The position numbers and the translations under genes are program-made. Below, one piece after another: positions 1 to 10,300 of a stretch of 64,000 nucleotides of DNA. This DNA is from Sandaracinaceae bacterium (GTDB lineage: Bacteria; Myxococcota_A; Polyangia; Polyangiales; Houyiibacteriaceae). The DNA lies in assembly GCA_020633075.1 (NCBI GenBank), contig JACKEI010000001.1:1116001-1180000 (forward strand), read 5' to 3'. Every line of letters begins with the position of its first letter. The stretch's first letter is position 1. Below the pieces are notes generated by a model. That model worked only from the letters and a program-made list of their open reading frames with translations. It did not search any database and had not been told where the DNA came from.

Positions 1-741
1 GGCGTAGGGGCAGCCGCCCAACCCGCCGACCGAGGAGTCGTAGGTGGTGATCCCCATCTCGAGCCCCACCAACACGTTCGCGAGGGCCGTGCCGCGCGTG
101 TCGTGCAGGTGGAGCGCGATCTTCTCGGCAGGGATCTCACGCAGGAAGACCTCCAAGATGCGCCGCGTCTGGAGCGGCGTGCCGACTCCGATGGTGTCCC
201 CCAGTGACACCTGATAGCAGCCGCGGGAGAGGAGCTCGTGGGCGATGCGCAGCGCCGCCTCGGGGTCCACGGCGCCCTCGTACGGGCAGCCCCACACGGT
301 GGACACGTAGCCGCGCACTTGCATGCCGGCGCGCCGAGCCGGCGCGATGACGTCGTCGAAGGCCAGCAGCGTCGCCGCGACGCTCTTGTTCACGTTCTTC
401 CGGTTGTGCGTCTCGCTGGCGCTCAGGAACACGGCGGCTTCGTCGATGCCGCCTGCGAGGGCCCGGTCGAGCCCGCGGGCGTTGGGCACCAGCGCCGAGA
501 AGCACACGCCCTCGGGCTTCTCCACCATGCGGCAGACCTGGTCGGCGTCCGCCATCTGCGGCACCCACTTGGCGGAGACGAAGCTGGTGACCTCGATGCG
601 CTTCAGTCCCGCCTCGATCAAGGCCTCGATCAAGCGCACTTTGGCGTGCGTGGCGACCTGCGCGCTCTCGTTCTGGAGCCCGTCGCGGGGGGAGACCTCG
701 TAGATGGACACGCTGGGGGGGAGGGCGTCGAAGATGGCCAT
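1..741 (-). CDS. Hydroxymethylglutaryl-CoA lyase, 3' end cut by window edge
   Basis: Cleaves HMG-CoA to acetoacetate and acetyl-CoA, the last step of leucine catabolism, in the cytoplasm. The 247 codons seen read in frame from an ATG at 741 to the window edge with no stop; a full enzyme is about 300 residues, so roughly 50 C-terminal residues are missing. Family hallmarks are visible: SPRDGLQNE near the N-terminus (catalytic Arg and metal-binding Asp), LHLHDTRGTA (metal-binding His pair) and GLGGCPYA (the active-site Cys loop), which lies right at the window edge. It is a TIM-barrel enzyme of the HMGL-like/DRE superfamily; citramalate or isopropylmalate synthases share the fold, but the GLGGCPYA loop favours HMG-CoA lyase. 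It is divergent from the gene at 803. Confidence 0.93.
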   Translation of the reverse strand, partial: MAIFDALPPSVSIYEVSPRDGLQNESAQVATHAKVRLIEALIEAGLKRIEVTSFVSAKWVPQMADADQVCRMVEKPEGVCFSALVPNARGLDRALAGGIDEAAVFLSASETHNRKNVNKSVAATLLAFDDVIAPARRAGMQVRGYVSTVWGCPYEGAVDPEAALRIAHELLSRGCYQVSLGDTIGVGTPLQTRRILEVFLREIPAEKIALHLHDTRGTALANVLVGLEMGITTYDSSVGGLGGCPYA

Positions 742-802
742 GCCGCCAATGTCGCGTCATTTGGTTCATTCCGCAAAGCGTCGTGTGCTAGAAACGGCCC
801 CC

Positions 803-1516
803 ATGGGACCCCTCGCCGCATTTCTCTTCGCTACGCCCGTCTTCGGACTCTCGCTATCGCTCGACCCGAGCTACCTGACGACGTCGCAGAACGCGGCCTT
901 CAGCGTCACGCAAGCGGACGTGGACCTCGCGCTCTCGTCGGACGCGCTCCTCGACACCGAAGACGCCGCGCCGCGCAGCAGCATGGCGGACGACATCGCG
1001 CGCAGGCGGCGCCTCGGGCGCATCCACCGCGGCTTCGGCATCGCCACGTGGGGCGCCATGACGGCGGCCACCGTGTTCGGCATCATCCAGTTCCGGAACC
1101 TCTACGGCGCCTGGTCGCCGCTGTCGGACACGCCGTGCGTGCGTGGCACCGCCACGTTCGGGCAGGACGCCTGCTCTGGCCTGCCGGCTCCGCACCTCGC
1201 CACCGTCATCGTCGCGTCGGCGCTGTACTACACCACCTTCGGCCTCAGCTACGCCATGCCGGACCCGCTGCACGTGGACCAAGGGGACGGTCAGTACGCC
1301 CGCCGCCTCCGTACGCACAAGCGCCTGCGTTGGGTGCACTTCGCCGGCATGGCGGCCCAGATCCTGCTCGGCATGGTCGCCGCCAACTCGGAGGCCTTCG
1401 GGCTCAGCCGCGCCGAGAACTACCGTGCGCTGCAGGCCATCAGCACCTTGCATCTCGCCATCGGGCTCACCACCTGGGGAACCCTCACGTATGCCGGCGC
1501 GCTGATGGTACGTTGA
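803..1516 (+). CDS. Four-helix membrane protein, cytochrome b561-like
   Basis: A 237-residue predicted inner-membrane protein of unassigned function. An N-terminal hydrophobic stretch (MGPLAAFLFATPVFGLSLSL) looks like a signal peptide. Four hydrophobic helices then follow, at about residues 72-95, 130-150, 175-192 and 210-236. Helix starts carry His followed by small residues (IHRGFG, VHFAGM, LHLAIG), as in di-haem cytochrome b561-type proteins, so haem binding is possible but unproven. A periplasmic loop holds two Cys (PCVRG, DACSG) that could form a disulphide. The start at 803 is chosen over an upstream in-frame start at 704 because it gives the signal peptide and leaves the divergent lyase free; TAGAAA lies 8 nt upstream. 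The next gene follows after 3 nt. Confidence 0.72.
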   Translation: MGPLAAFLFATPVFGLSLSLDPSYLTTSQNAAFSVTQADVDLALSSDALLDTEDAAPRSSMADDIARRRRLGRIHRGFGIATWGAMTAATVFGIIQFRNLYGAWSPLSDTPCVRGTATFGQDACSGLPAPHLATVIVASALYYTTFGLSYAMPDPLHVDQGDGQYARRLRTHKRLRWVHFAGMAAQILLGMVAANSEAFGLSRAENYRALQAISTLHLAIGLTTWGTLTYAGALMVR

Positions 1517-1519
1517 GCC

Positions 1520-2002
1520 ATGGCCAACAGACCCCAAAGCCTCGACGAGTTCTGGCCCTACTACCTCTCCGAGCACCGCTCGGCGACCTCGCGCCGCCTA
1601 CACTTCGTGGGCACCGGTGGCTTCATGGCCGCGATGGGACTCAGCGCCGCCATGAACCCGGTCAAGTTCCCGCTCGCCTTGGCTGCGGCGGTGGCCATTG
1701 GCAAGCACGGGCTCGAGGCCGAGCGCGAACAGCGTCCGCTCAAGCACGTGGCGGCCATGCTGCTGCTGCCCACGCTGGCCGCCCCGCTCACGTTCCCTGC
1801 GGGCGTGGTGTTCGCCTACGGTTGTGCCTGGTACGGCCACTTCAAGGTGGAGCACAACCGTCCGGCCACCTTCGAGTACCCGCTCATGTCGGCCGTCAGC
1901 GACTTTCGCATGTGGGGTCACATGGCCCTCGGGCGCCTCTGGTCGGGTGACCCTCTCGAGGAGCTGAACCTCGAAGAGCCCCTGCTGAACCCAGCGGAGT
2001 AG
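1520..2002 (+). CDS. Mpo1-like (DUF962) membrane protein
   Basis: A 160-residue protein of the DUF962/Mpo1 family. Yeast Mpo1 is an Fe(II)-dependent dioxygenase acting on 2-hydroxy fatty acids in alpha-oxidation; bacterial members are mostly uncharacterised. The family signature is clear at the N-terminus: FWPYYLSEHRSATSRRLHF, supplying two conserved His, followed by hydrophobic helices at about 35-60 and 80-105. A second His pair lies in HFKVEHNRPATF. The C-terminal tail is acidic. It begins 3 nt after the cytochrome b561-like gene, so the two are probably co-transcribed. A shared role in lipid or redox membrane chemistry is only an inference. Confidence 0.85.
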   Translation: MANRPQSLDEFWPYYLSEHRSATSRRLHFVGTGGFMAAMGLSAAMNPVKFPLALAAAVAIGKHGLEAEREQRPLKHVAAMLLLPTLAAPLTFPAGVVFAYGCAWYGHFKVEHNRPATFEYPLMSAVSDFRMWGHMALGRLWSGDPLEELNLEEPLLNPAE

Positions 2003-2074
2003 GACCGCGAGGCACGGGAGCTACGGGCCCACCCGGCACTCCGCCACGTCGCGCCGAGCCAGTCGAGGGGTCCC

Positions 2075-4123
2075 TCAGTCGCAGCCGCTGGAGTCCGGGG
2101 CGGGCACCACGGGCACGCGGTCGTGCGCGAAGTCGTCGAGGAAGCAGCGGTACTGGTGCTTCGGTCCCTCGGTCTGGAACATGACCTCGTGTCCGTCCTC
2201 GATGCCGTCCTCGGGGTGCTGAGTGACCACGGCCGTGACGAGCGTGCCGGCCACGTTGCGGTTGCTCCCCGCCGGATAGCTCCGGGTGCTGCGCCCTACC
2301 AGTGGGAGCAAGTCCGCGATGCTGGTGAAGCGCGCGGAGCGGGGGTCCGTCGACTCGAGCGCGCTGCCGGCCAGCTCTAGGCCCAGCGGCAAGCTCAGGC
2401 CGTTCGCGATGGACGGGAAGATGTAGGTGTCCACGATGCCCTGCATCATCAGGACGTGGCGCGGCGAGGCGTCCGGCAGCGGCGCGTCGACCACCCGGTG
2501 CGCGTAGGTCTGGGGGTCCGACCCCTCGCCCGCCCACTGCAGCAGCAGCGCGAGCACCGGGTCGAAGAGGGTCAGCGCCTGGGTCGTGCGCGTGTAGCCC
2601 ACGATGATGCGCGCGAGCGGAAGGATGGGCAGCGGGCGCTCCTTGTAGAGGACGTTGTCGATCCAGCTGCCGCCGGCGCCGCTCAGCAGCAGCGCGCGGA
2701 TGGACGGCTCGATCGACGCAGCGAGGGGCCCGATGGTGGCGCCCATGCTGTGCCCCATCATGGCCAGCCGCGACGCGTCCAGGGTGGCTGGCTGCGCGGC
2801 CCCCGGGCAGGCGCTGGTGTCGATGCTCACGTCGCCGACTAGGTTGGCGAGCAGCACGAGCTCCAGCGCCGACTGCCGGATGTTGTCGCGCATGGCAGGC
2901 GGGTTGGTGATGTTGAAGATGAGCAGCTGCTCGTCGCTGGCGGTGACGTTGCGCACACCTCCGTGCGGGCCGTCCACGCTGATGCCGGCTACGCCCACCT
3001 GCGCGAACTCTTGCGCGGGCCCGGTCCCCGGGGCGAGCGGGGGGCCTCCGTTTTCGCCGCGCACGCCGCGGTCCACGAGCGGCCGGTCGCCGCCTCCGCC
3101 GGTGCGCACGAAGATGGTGGTGGGGTAGCCGTCCGTGCCGGGGGCCGAGCGCGGGATGGTCACGAACACGCGCGCCGTCTCCGTGTGGTCCAGCACCAAC
3201 GCGCCGCTCGCGTCGTGTACCCAGCCGCCGCCCGTCGTGCGGTAGGGCGGTGTGCCGCTCTGGAACACGGGCATGTCCACGCTCGCCTCGTATACGCAGT
3301 AGGTATCGAACACCTCGCGCGGGGTGAACGCCGACAGGGTGGGCAGCGCGGCGCCGAGCACCTGCTCACGAGCGGCGATGAGCTCCTGCGTGGGGGCGCC
3401 CGTGCGGAACGCCGTCATCCCCACCACCCGCGCGAGCGGTACGCCGGCGTCCGCGAGCGCCTGGGCGGCCGCCAGGTAGTCCGCCGCGTGGGTCGCGTCG
3501 AGACCAGGTGGTACCTGGCCCGCGAGCAGCCGGCGCAGCGCGGGTGGCCGCGCGAGGGGCGCACCGGTGTCGGTGAGGACGTCGTCCAGCACGACCGCCG
3601 CGTAGAGCGTGTCTTCGCGCAGCGGGATGCCCTGGTACGGGAGCAGGCCCAGCAGGAACGGCGGTGCGTACAGCTGCTGGTTCGCTGCGGTGTCCACGGC
3701 GCCCACGTGGATGGGGTGGCGGGGGCCCAGCTCCCCTCCCTCGGACACACTCACCAAGAACACGGGGCTCTCGGCGTGGGTGCTCCCCTCCACGTCGGGC
3801 AGCGTGCTCTGATCGATGAGCGCGGTGCTCTCGAAGTACACGGCGGAGGAGACCCCCGCGCCGCGACTGTCGGCGACCACCAGGTCCAGCATCGCGTTCA
3901 CGAAGTCGGTGCCGCGTGGATTCGGGAAGCCGGCGACGTTGGGGACTCCGTCGGTGAAGCGATGCGCGCCGGGGAAGGGGGCGGCGTAGAAGTCCGCGTC
4001 GTCCGCCTCGAAGTCCATGCGCAGGTGCGGGGTGGCGGGGTCGAAGCCGCCGCCCGAGCCACAGCCGCCGAGCAGCAGTCCGAGAGCCAGCGAAAGCGAG
4101 GTGATCGAGCGCGCGGCGTCCAT
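2075..4123 (-). CDS. Alpha/beta-hydrolase lipoprotein
   Basis: A 682-residue predicted outer-surface or periplasmic lipoprotein. The N-terminus has a short signal peptide ending in the lipobox LLGGC, followed by a Gly/Ser-rich linker. The C-terminal half has a nucleophile elbow GHSMG in a typical strand-turn-helix context (LAMMGHSMGATIG). A candidate acid lies in MMQGIVDTYIFP and a candidate His in EDGHEVMF, giving the Ser-Asp-His order of the alpha/beta-hydrolase fold. The long N-terminal region (about 350 residues) is typical of large myxobacterial secreted esterase-like proteins and is not recognised as a named domain. Substrate is unknown; lipase or esterase is likely. TACCAT lies 6 nt before the ATG. 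Confidence 0.8.
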   Translation of the reverse strand: MDAARSITSLSLALGLLLGGCGSGGGFDPATPHLRMDFEADDADFYAAPFPGAHRFTDGVPNVAGFPNPRGTDFVNAMLDLVVADSRGAGVSSAVYFESTALIDQSTLPDVEGSTHAESPVFLVSVSEGGELGPRHPIHVGAVDTAANQQLYAPPFLLGLLPYQGIPLREDTLYAAVVLDDVLTDTGAPLARPPALRRLLAGQVPPGLDATHAADYLAAAQALADAGVPLARVVGMTAFRTGAPTQELIAAREQVLGAALPTLSAFTPREVFDTYCVYEASVDMPVFQSGTPPYRTTGGGWVHDASGALVLDHTETARVFVTIPRSAPGTDGYPTTIFVRTGGGGDRPLVDRGVRGENGGPPLAPGTGPAQEFAQVGVAGISVDGPHGGVRNVTASDEQLLIFNITNPPAMRDNIRQSALELVLLANLVGDVSIDTSACPGAAQPATLDASRLAMMGHSMGATIGPLAASIEPSIRALLLSGAGGSWIDNVLYKERPLPILPLARIIVGYTRTTQALTLFDPVLALLLQWAGEGSDPQTYAHRVVDAPLPDASPRHVLMMQGIVDTYIFPSIANGLSLPLGLELAGSALESTDPRSARFTSIADLLPLVGRSTRSYPAGSNRNVAGTLVTAVVTQHPEDGIEDGHEVMFQTEGPKHQYRCFLDDFAHDRVPVVPAPDSSGCD

Positions 4124-4129
4124 GAATGG

Positions 4130-4135
4130 ATGGTA
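4130..4135 (-). promoter_or_regulatory. Candidate -10 box for the hydrolase lipoprotein gene
   Basis: On the minus strand TACCAT sits 6 nt before the ATG at 4123, with no Shine-Dalgarno sequence between. No convincing -35 box is visible. It matches the TANNNT-6/8-start pattern seen at several other genes here and suggests a leaderless transcript. Confidence 0.35.
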
Positions 4136-4352
4136 CCTGGCGTGCTCATTCGAGATGTAGGGATTTCACGCTTGAAACCCGAGACACGCCGCCGGTACCA
4201 TCACCAGCCCGCGCCGTTCGCAAGGACGCTGCGGCTTACGCTTGAAGATCCTTGCGTTTTCGGGGTTCTGTGGTGCGCCCCGAGACGATCCCACGACTGA
4301 TGTACGCTGTGGCCCACGCGCGTGATCGCCACGCCGCAGCATAGGAGAGCCG

Positions 4353-7300
4353 ATGTCGGCGCTGACGGTCTCGAACTACCTCGGCAACTTGCAGGACAAC
4401 CCTCACGACGCAGCCGCGTACGAGGGGCTCAAGGAGGCTGTCGCCAGCAAGGACCCGGCGCGCCTCGGTGAGGCACCGCTCCGTCTGATCGAGCTGGCGC
4501 GTGGCCGGCACGAGCAACGTGGCGAGCATCAGGCTGCGGCGTGGTTGATCGACGTCGAGATCGGCATGTCCGACGACGACCCCGACTTCCAGCTCGCGCT
4601 CTTGAAGGAGCTCGGGCGCCTGCGCGCCGAGGAGCTGATGGACACCGCGGGGGCCATCGAGGCGTTCTCGCTGGCGCAGTCGTTGCGCGAGGAAGACGAC
4701 ACGGCCGAGCAGATCGAGCAGCTCGAGGCCGCCGAGAAGAGCTGGCGCGAGATAGCGGACCGCTTCATCGCGGAGGCCGAAGACGCGAGCGACCCGAGCC
4801 TGAAGGCGTCCATGCTGGTGCGCGCGGCCGCGCTCTCCTGGCAGTTCCGCAAGAAGGGCCGCGCCAAGGAGGTGGACACGCTCTTCGCTCAGGCGCTCGA
4901 GGCGGAGCCCGGCAACACCCGGGCGGCGCGCCTCTTTGGCATCACGCTGCGCGACCGCAAGAAGTTCGACGCGCTCGGCCCGATGCTCATGAACACCGCC
5001 GAGAACGCGCGCAATCGCGATGAGAAGGTGAGCCTGTACATCCACGCGGCGCGTGTGTTCGAGCGCGAGACCTCCGACCGCGACAACGCCGCCATCTGCT
5101 ACGAGCGGGTGCTGGACTTCACCCCCGGGCAGCCCGACGCGCTCACGTTCTTGGTGGAGTACTTCACCGAGAAGGAGCAGTGGGACCACCTGGTCGCCCT
5201 CTACGAGGACTCCCTGCGTTCGCGCCAGAAGCTCGAGAGTGAGCAGGGCATCCTGATTCAGCTCGCCATGGTGCACTGGCGCATCCGCAACTCGCCGGAA
5301 GAGGCGGAGCCGTACTTCGCGCGCTTGCGCAAGACGGATCCCACCAACCCCGGCATGCTCACCTTCTACCGTGAGTACCTGAAGTCGGACGACCCGCGCC
5401 TGCTCACCATCCTGTCGGACGCACAGCGCGTCGCCGGCGAGGGGCAGAAGCTCATGCTGGCGCTCGAGCTCGCGCGCTCCGCGCAGCAGGGAGAGCACAC
5501 CGAGCGCGCGATCGACGCGTGGAAGGCCGTGCAGCGTCTCGAGCCGAGCAACCTCGAGGCCGTGGAGGCGCTGCGCGACCTCTACCGCAAGGGCGAGAAG
5601 TGGAACGCGCTCGTCGAAGTCATGCGCGCCGAGGTCGACGCGCTCGACAGCAGCGACCTCGAGCAGGCGTCGCGCAAGCTCGCGACGCTGCGCGAGATGG
5701 TCCACATCTACCGTGACCACCTCAAGCTCGACGTGATGGTGATCAACACCTACAACGCCATCCTCGCCGAGGCCCCGGAGGACGCGGAGGCGCTCGAGGC
5801 GCTCGCCGCCACGTACGAGTCCATGGGTCGCTGGAACGACCTCATCCGTGTGCTCACGCAGCGCGCGGACGCCAGCCAGGACACGTCCGAGCGCGTCGCC
5901 CTGTACTCGCGGGTGGCGTCGCTGTGGATCGAGCGCTTTGCGAACTACAACCAAGCCACCAAGCCGCTCGAGAGCGTGCTGGAGCTGGACCCCGACAACC
6001 GCGGGGCGCTCGCGCAGCTGAAGGACATCTACTCGAAGAAGCGCGCCTGGGCGTCGCTCTATGACGTCCTCAAGAAAGAGGGCAGCCTGGCGAGTGACCC
6101 GGCCGTGCGCTTGGCTGGCCGCATCGAGCTCGCGCAGATCGCGGGCGAGCGCTTGCACAAGCACGCCGACGCCATCGCGCTCTGGAAGGAAGTGCTGGCC
6201 GAGGCTCCCGACACCCCGGGCGCGTTGGACGCGCTCGAGAAGCTGGCGGAGCGCGAGAAGGACTGGGACTCCCTGGCGGACGTCCTGGAGCGTCGCATCG
6301 ACGAGGCCGCGGATGACGCCGAGCGCATCAAGCTGCTGCAGAAGCTCGGGCCCATTCACTCCGACCATCGCGGGGATCCGGCCGGGGCGGCGCGAGCGTG
6401 GCAGCGTGTGCTGGTCATCGAACCGAAGAACGGCCGCGCCCTGCGTACGCTTCGCGAGGCCTTCATCGGCGCGCGCGACTGGGCCGGGCTCGAGTCCCTG
6501 TACGCCGAGGCGAACGACTGGGAAGGCTTGGTGGAGGTGCTGGGCAACGCCGCCGACCGCACGGACGACGTAGAGCTCAAGAAGGAGCTGAGCTTCCGGG
6601 CTGCGCACTTGTACGAGAACCAGATCGGCGAGCCCCACCGCGCGTTCCGCAACTACGAGCGTGTGCTCTCGGTGGACAGCGAGAACGTCCAGGCGGCGAC
6701 CGCGCTCGCCCCCATCTACGAGAAGGAAGAGAAGTGGCCCCGCTTGGTGGGGCTGCTCGAGCTGCTGGCCCGCAACAGCGACACCAGCGCCGACGGGGGC
6801 GCGGAGCGCTTGTCCCTGCTCGAGCGCCTGCGCATCCTCTGCCTGACGCAGCTGGGCGACACGGCTGCGGCCTTCCGGCACGCCGCAGAGGCCTACCGCT
6901 TGGCGCCGGCGGACGCGGACACGCGCACGGCCGTCGCCGAGACCGCCGAGCGCGCCGGGGCCTACGCGCCCTTGCTCGAGCTCTACCGGGAGCGGGTCGC
7001 GGCACCGGACATCGATGCGGGCGAGAAGACCGAGCTGCGTCGCCGCATCGCGTCCGTCGCCGGCGAGAAGCTCGGCGCAACGGGCGAAGCCATCGTCGAG
7101 CTCAAGCAGATCCTGGCGGAGGACCCGCGCGACGTGGAAGCTCTCGACGTCCTCGGACGGCTCTACCGCGTAGAGGGCAAGTCCGCCGAGCTGCGTGAGC
7201 TGTACGACCACCGCTTGGCTCATACGGAGGCCCCCAGCGAGCGCTGGGTCCTGCTGACCGAGGTGGCGGAGCTCGAAGAGCACCTGTTGGAGCAGCCCGA

Positions 7301-10300
7301 CGCGGCCGCCGCGCGTTATCGCGCCATCCTCGAGATCGACCCGATGGACGCCGACTCGCTGCGCGCGCTGGACCGCCTCGCGAGCGCTGCGGGCCGCTGG
7401 GAAGAGGTCAGCGCCATGCTCGAGCGACGCCGAGAGCTCGCGGAGGCGGGCAGCTCGGAGGCTGGTCAGCTCGCGCTGCGTCACGCGGACGTGCTGCGCA
7501 CCTTCCTCGCTCGGCCCGCAGAGGCCGTGGAGGCCTACGCGGTCGCGCTCAAGGCGGACCCCGGCAACGAGGCCTGCGTACGCGGGCTAGAGGCTCTGCT
7601 GGAGGCCGACGACGGGACCCTCGCGCTCCGCCTCGGGCGCGTCCTCGAGCCCGCCTACACGCGCAAGGGCGAGTTCAAGAAGGTCAACGACATCCTCGAG
7701 CGCCGGCTCGCCGCCGCCACGGACGAGGAAGAGATCCGCACGTTGCGACTGCGTCTCGCGGAGCTGGCCGCGACCGAGCTGGGTGACGCCGACGGCGCCT
7801 ATCGCGCGCTCGAGGCCGCCTTCCTGGATCGCCCCTCGGACGTCGAGCTGTGGGACCGTCTCGCGGGCGCTGCCGAGCAAGCCGGGAAGCACGAAGAGCT
7901 GGCGGTGGCCTACTCGACGGCCATCGAGGCCGGCGGGCTCGGCAACATGGACGTGCTCGACCTCTCGCGGCGGACCGCCGACCTGTACGAGATCGTCCTC
8001 AACCGACCGGACAGCGCGGAGCCCTTCCACAAGCGCGTGCTCAGCGACGACCCGGTCAACGAGCGCTCGTTCGTCGCGCTCAAGGAGCTGTACACCAACC
8101 GCGAGCGTTGGGACGACCTCCAGGCCCTGTACCGCAACCGCATCGCCGAGACCATCGATGCGGAGCAGAAGCGCGAGCTGCTGCTGCAGGTCTGCTTCCT
8201 CTTCGAGGAGCTGCTCGAGGACTTCCCCAAGGCCATCCAGTACTACCAAGAGGTCCTCGAGCTCACGCCGGACCACGCGCCCACGCGCAAGGCGCTTGAT
8301 CGCCTCTACCGCAAGACGGACCGCTACCGCGACCTCGCGGCGCTGCGCCGTGAGGACCTCGACCGCGCGAGCGGCGCCGAGCGCATCGACATCACCTTCG
8401 AGCTCGGCGAGATCGCCGAGACGCGGCTCGACCAGCCGGTCCAGGCCGTCGATTACTACGAGCAGGTCTTGCTGGACGCGCCCACGCACATGCGCGCCCA
8501 GGAGGCTCTCGAGCGCCTCATGACCGAGCCGAGCCAGCGGCAGCGTGTCGCGTCCATCCTGGAGCCTCTGTACTCGGAGCAGGGAGCCTATCCCCAGCTG
8601 GTGCGCGCGCTCGAGGTGCAGCTCGAAGACGTGCGCGACGCGGGTGCACGGGTTGCGCTCCTGACGCGCATCGGCGAGGTCAACGAAGAGCGCTTGCAAG
8701 ACGTCGACCGCGCGTTCGGGGCGTATGCGCGCGCCGTCGAGGCCGACCCGTCAGAGCGCGGCATTCGCGAGGTGTTGGCGCGTCTGGCCACCATCCGCGA
8801 CGCCCAGCGCGAGCGCGCGGCCGTCCTCGAGCGTGCCATCGAGAGCGTCAACGAGCCGTACCTCTCGGGCGAACTCCTGCTCGAGGTCGCGCGCCTGTGG
8901 GACGAGGAGGAGGGGGACCCCGCGAACGCCGAGCGCGCATACCAGCGGCTCATCGCCGTGGATCCGGAGAACCCGGACAACGTCATCCCAGCGTCCCAGG
9001 CTCTCGAGCGCATCCACTTGGGCGCCGAGAACTACGGCGCGCTGGCGGACGACCTGCGCAGACAGATTCGCTTCGAGCACGACGTGGAGCAGCGTGGCGG
9101 CCTCTTGGTGCGCCTTGCCGAGCTGCTCGAGACCACGCTGAACGACCGCCGCGGCGCCATCGACGCGCACCGCGAGCAGCTCGAGAACGCTCCTGACGAC
9201 GTGAACGCGCTGCGGGCCCTCGAGCGTCTCTACGAGACCGAGTCGCAGTGGCAGAACCTGGTGGGCGTGCTCCAGAACCGCGACGCGCTGACCGACGACC
9301 CGGACGAGCAGCGTGTCATCGCGCGCCGCGTCGGCGAGGTCTACGCGCTCCGTCTCGGCGACCTGGACAACGCCATCGTGGCGTACAACGACGTCCTCGG
9401 CCGCTTCGGTGCCGACGCGGCCGCGTACGACGCGCTGGTCAAGCTCTACACCGAGACCGAGAAGTGGGACGACTTGCTGGAGGTCCGCGAGCAGCAGCTC
9501 GAGCTGGTGAGCGAGCCGGCGGACATGGCGGAGCTGCGCTTCGCGGCGGCCGAGCTGATGCGTCTGCGTACGCAGCAGGTGGACCGAGCCATCGAGGCCT
9601 ACGGCGAGGTGTTGGCGACGGTCCCCGGACACGCGGGGGCCATCAACGCGCTCGAAGAGATCGTGACCGACCCCGACGGGCACGCCCGTGTGGAAGCGGC
9701 GCGTGTGCTGGTGCCGCACTATCAGGCCAACGCCCTCTACGCCGAGCTCATCAATGGCCTCGAGGTGGTTGCGGAGAGCGACGACCCGGTGGAGCGCCTG
9801 GAGGCGCTGCGGCAGGCCGCAGAGGTTGCCGAGATTGGCGTGAGCGACACCACGCAGGCCTTTGGGCTCATGGGCCGAGCGGTGCGGGCTGGCGTCGCCG
9901 AGGACGACTTGGGCGCGATGGTCAGCGACTACGGCCGGCTGGCGGAGAAGTCCGAGCAGTGGGCCCCGTACGTGGCCACGCTGCGGGACGTCGCGCCAGA
10001 CATCATGGACGGGGACCTGCAGGTCAACGTCATGATGACCATCGCCGCGGCCGCGCGCGACCGTCTCGCAGACATCGACATGGCGCGGCTCTACTATCGT
10101 CGCGTCCTCGAGCAACGACCGGACTACGGCGCCGCGCTCGATGCGCTGCAGGTGCTCCAGGCGGAGGCCGGTGACTACGTGGCGCTGCTCGAGACCTTGC
10201 GCCGCAAGACCGAGGTGGCCGAGACGCCGACCGAGCGTGTGGCGCTCTTGCTCGAGCAGGCACGCATCTCGGAGGAGGCGCTCGAGGACGTGCGCTCCGC

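Noticed and set aside
238..1950. A 570-codon plus-strand frame across the lyase and following genes
   Set aside because: It overlaps three better-supported genes and its product has no recognisable fold.
4220..4255. Inverted repeat GCAAGGA...TCCTTGC followed by TTTT
   Set aside because: It lies in a divergent promoter region with no upstream plus-strand gene to terminate; the loop is 22 nt, so chance is likely.
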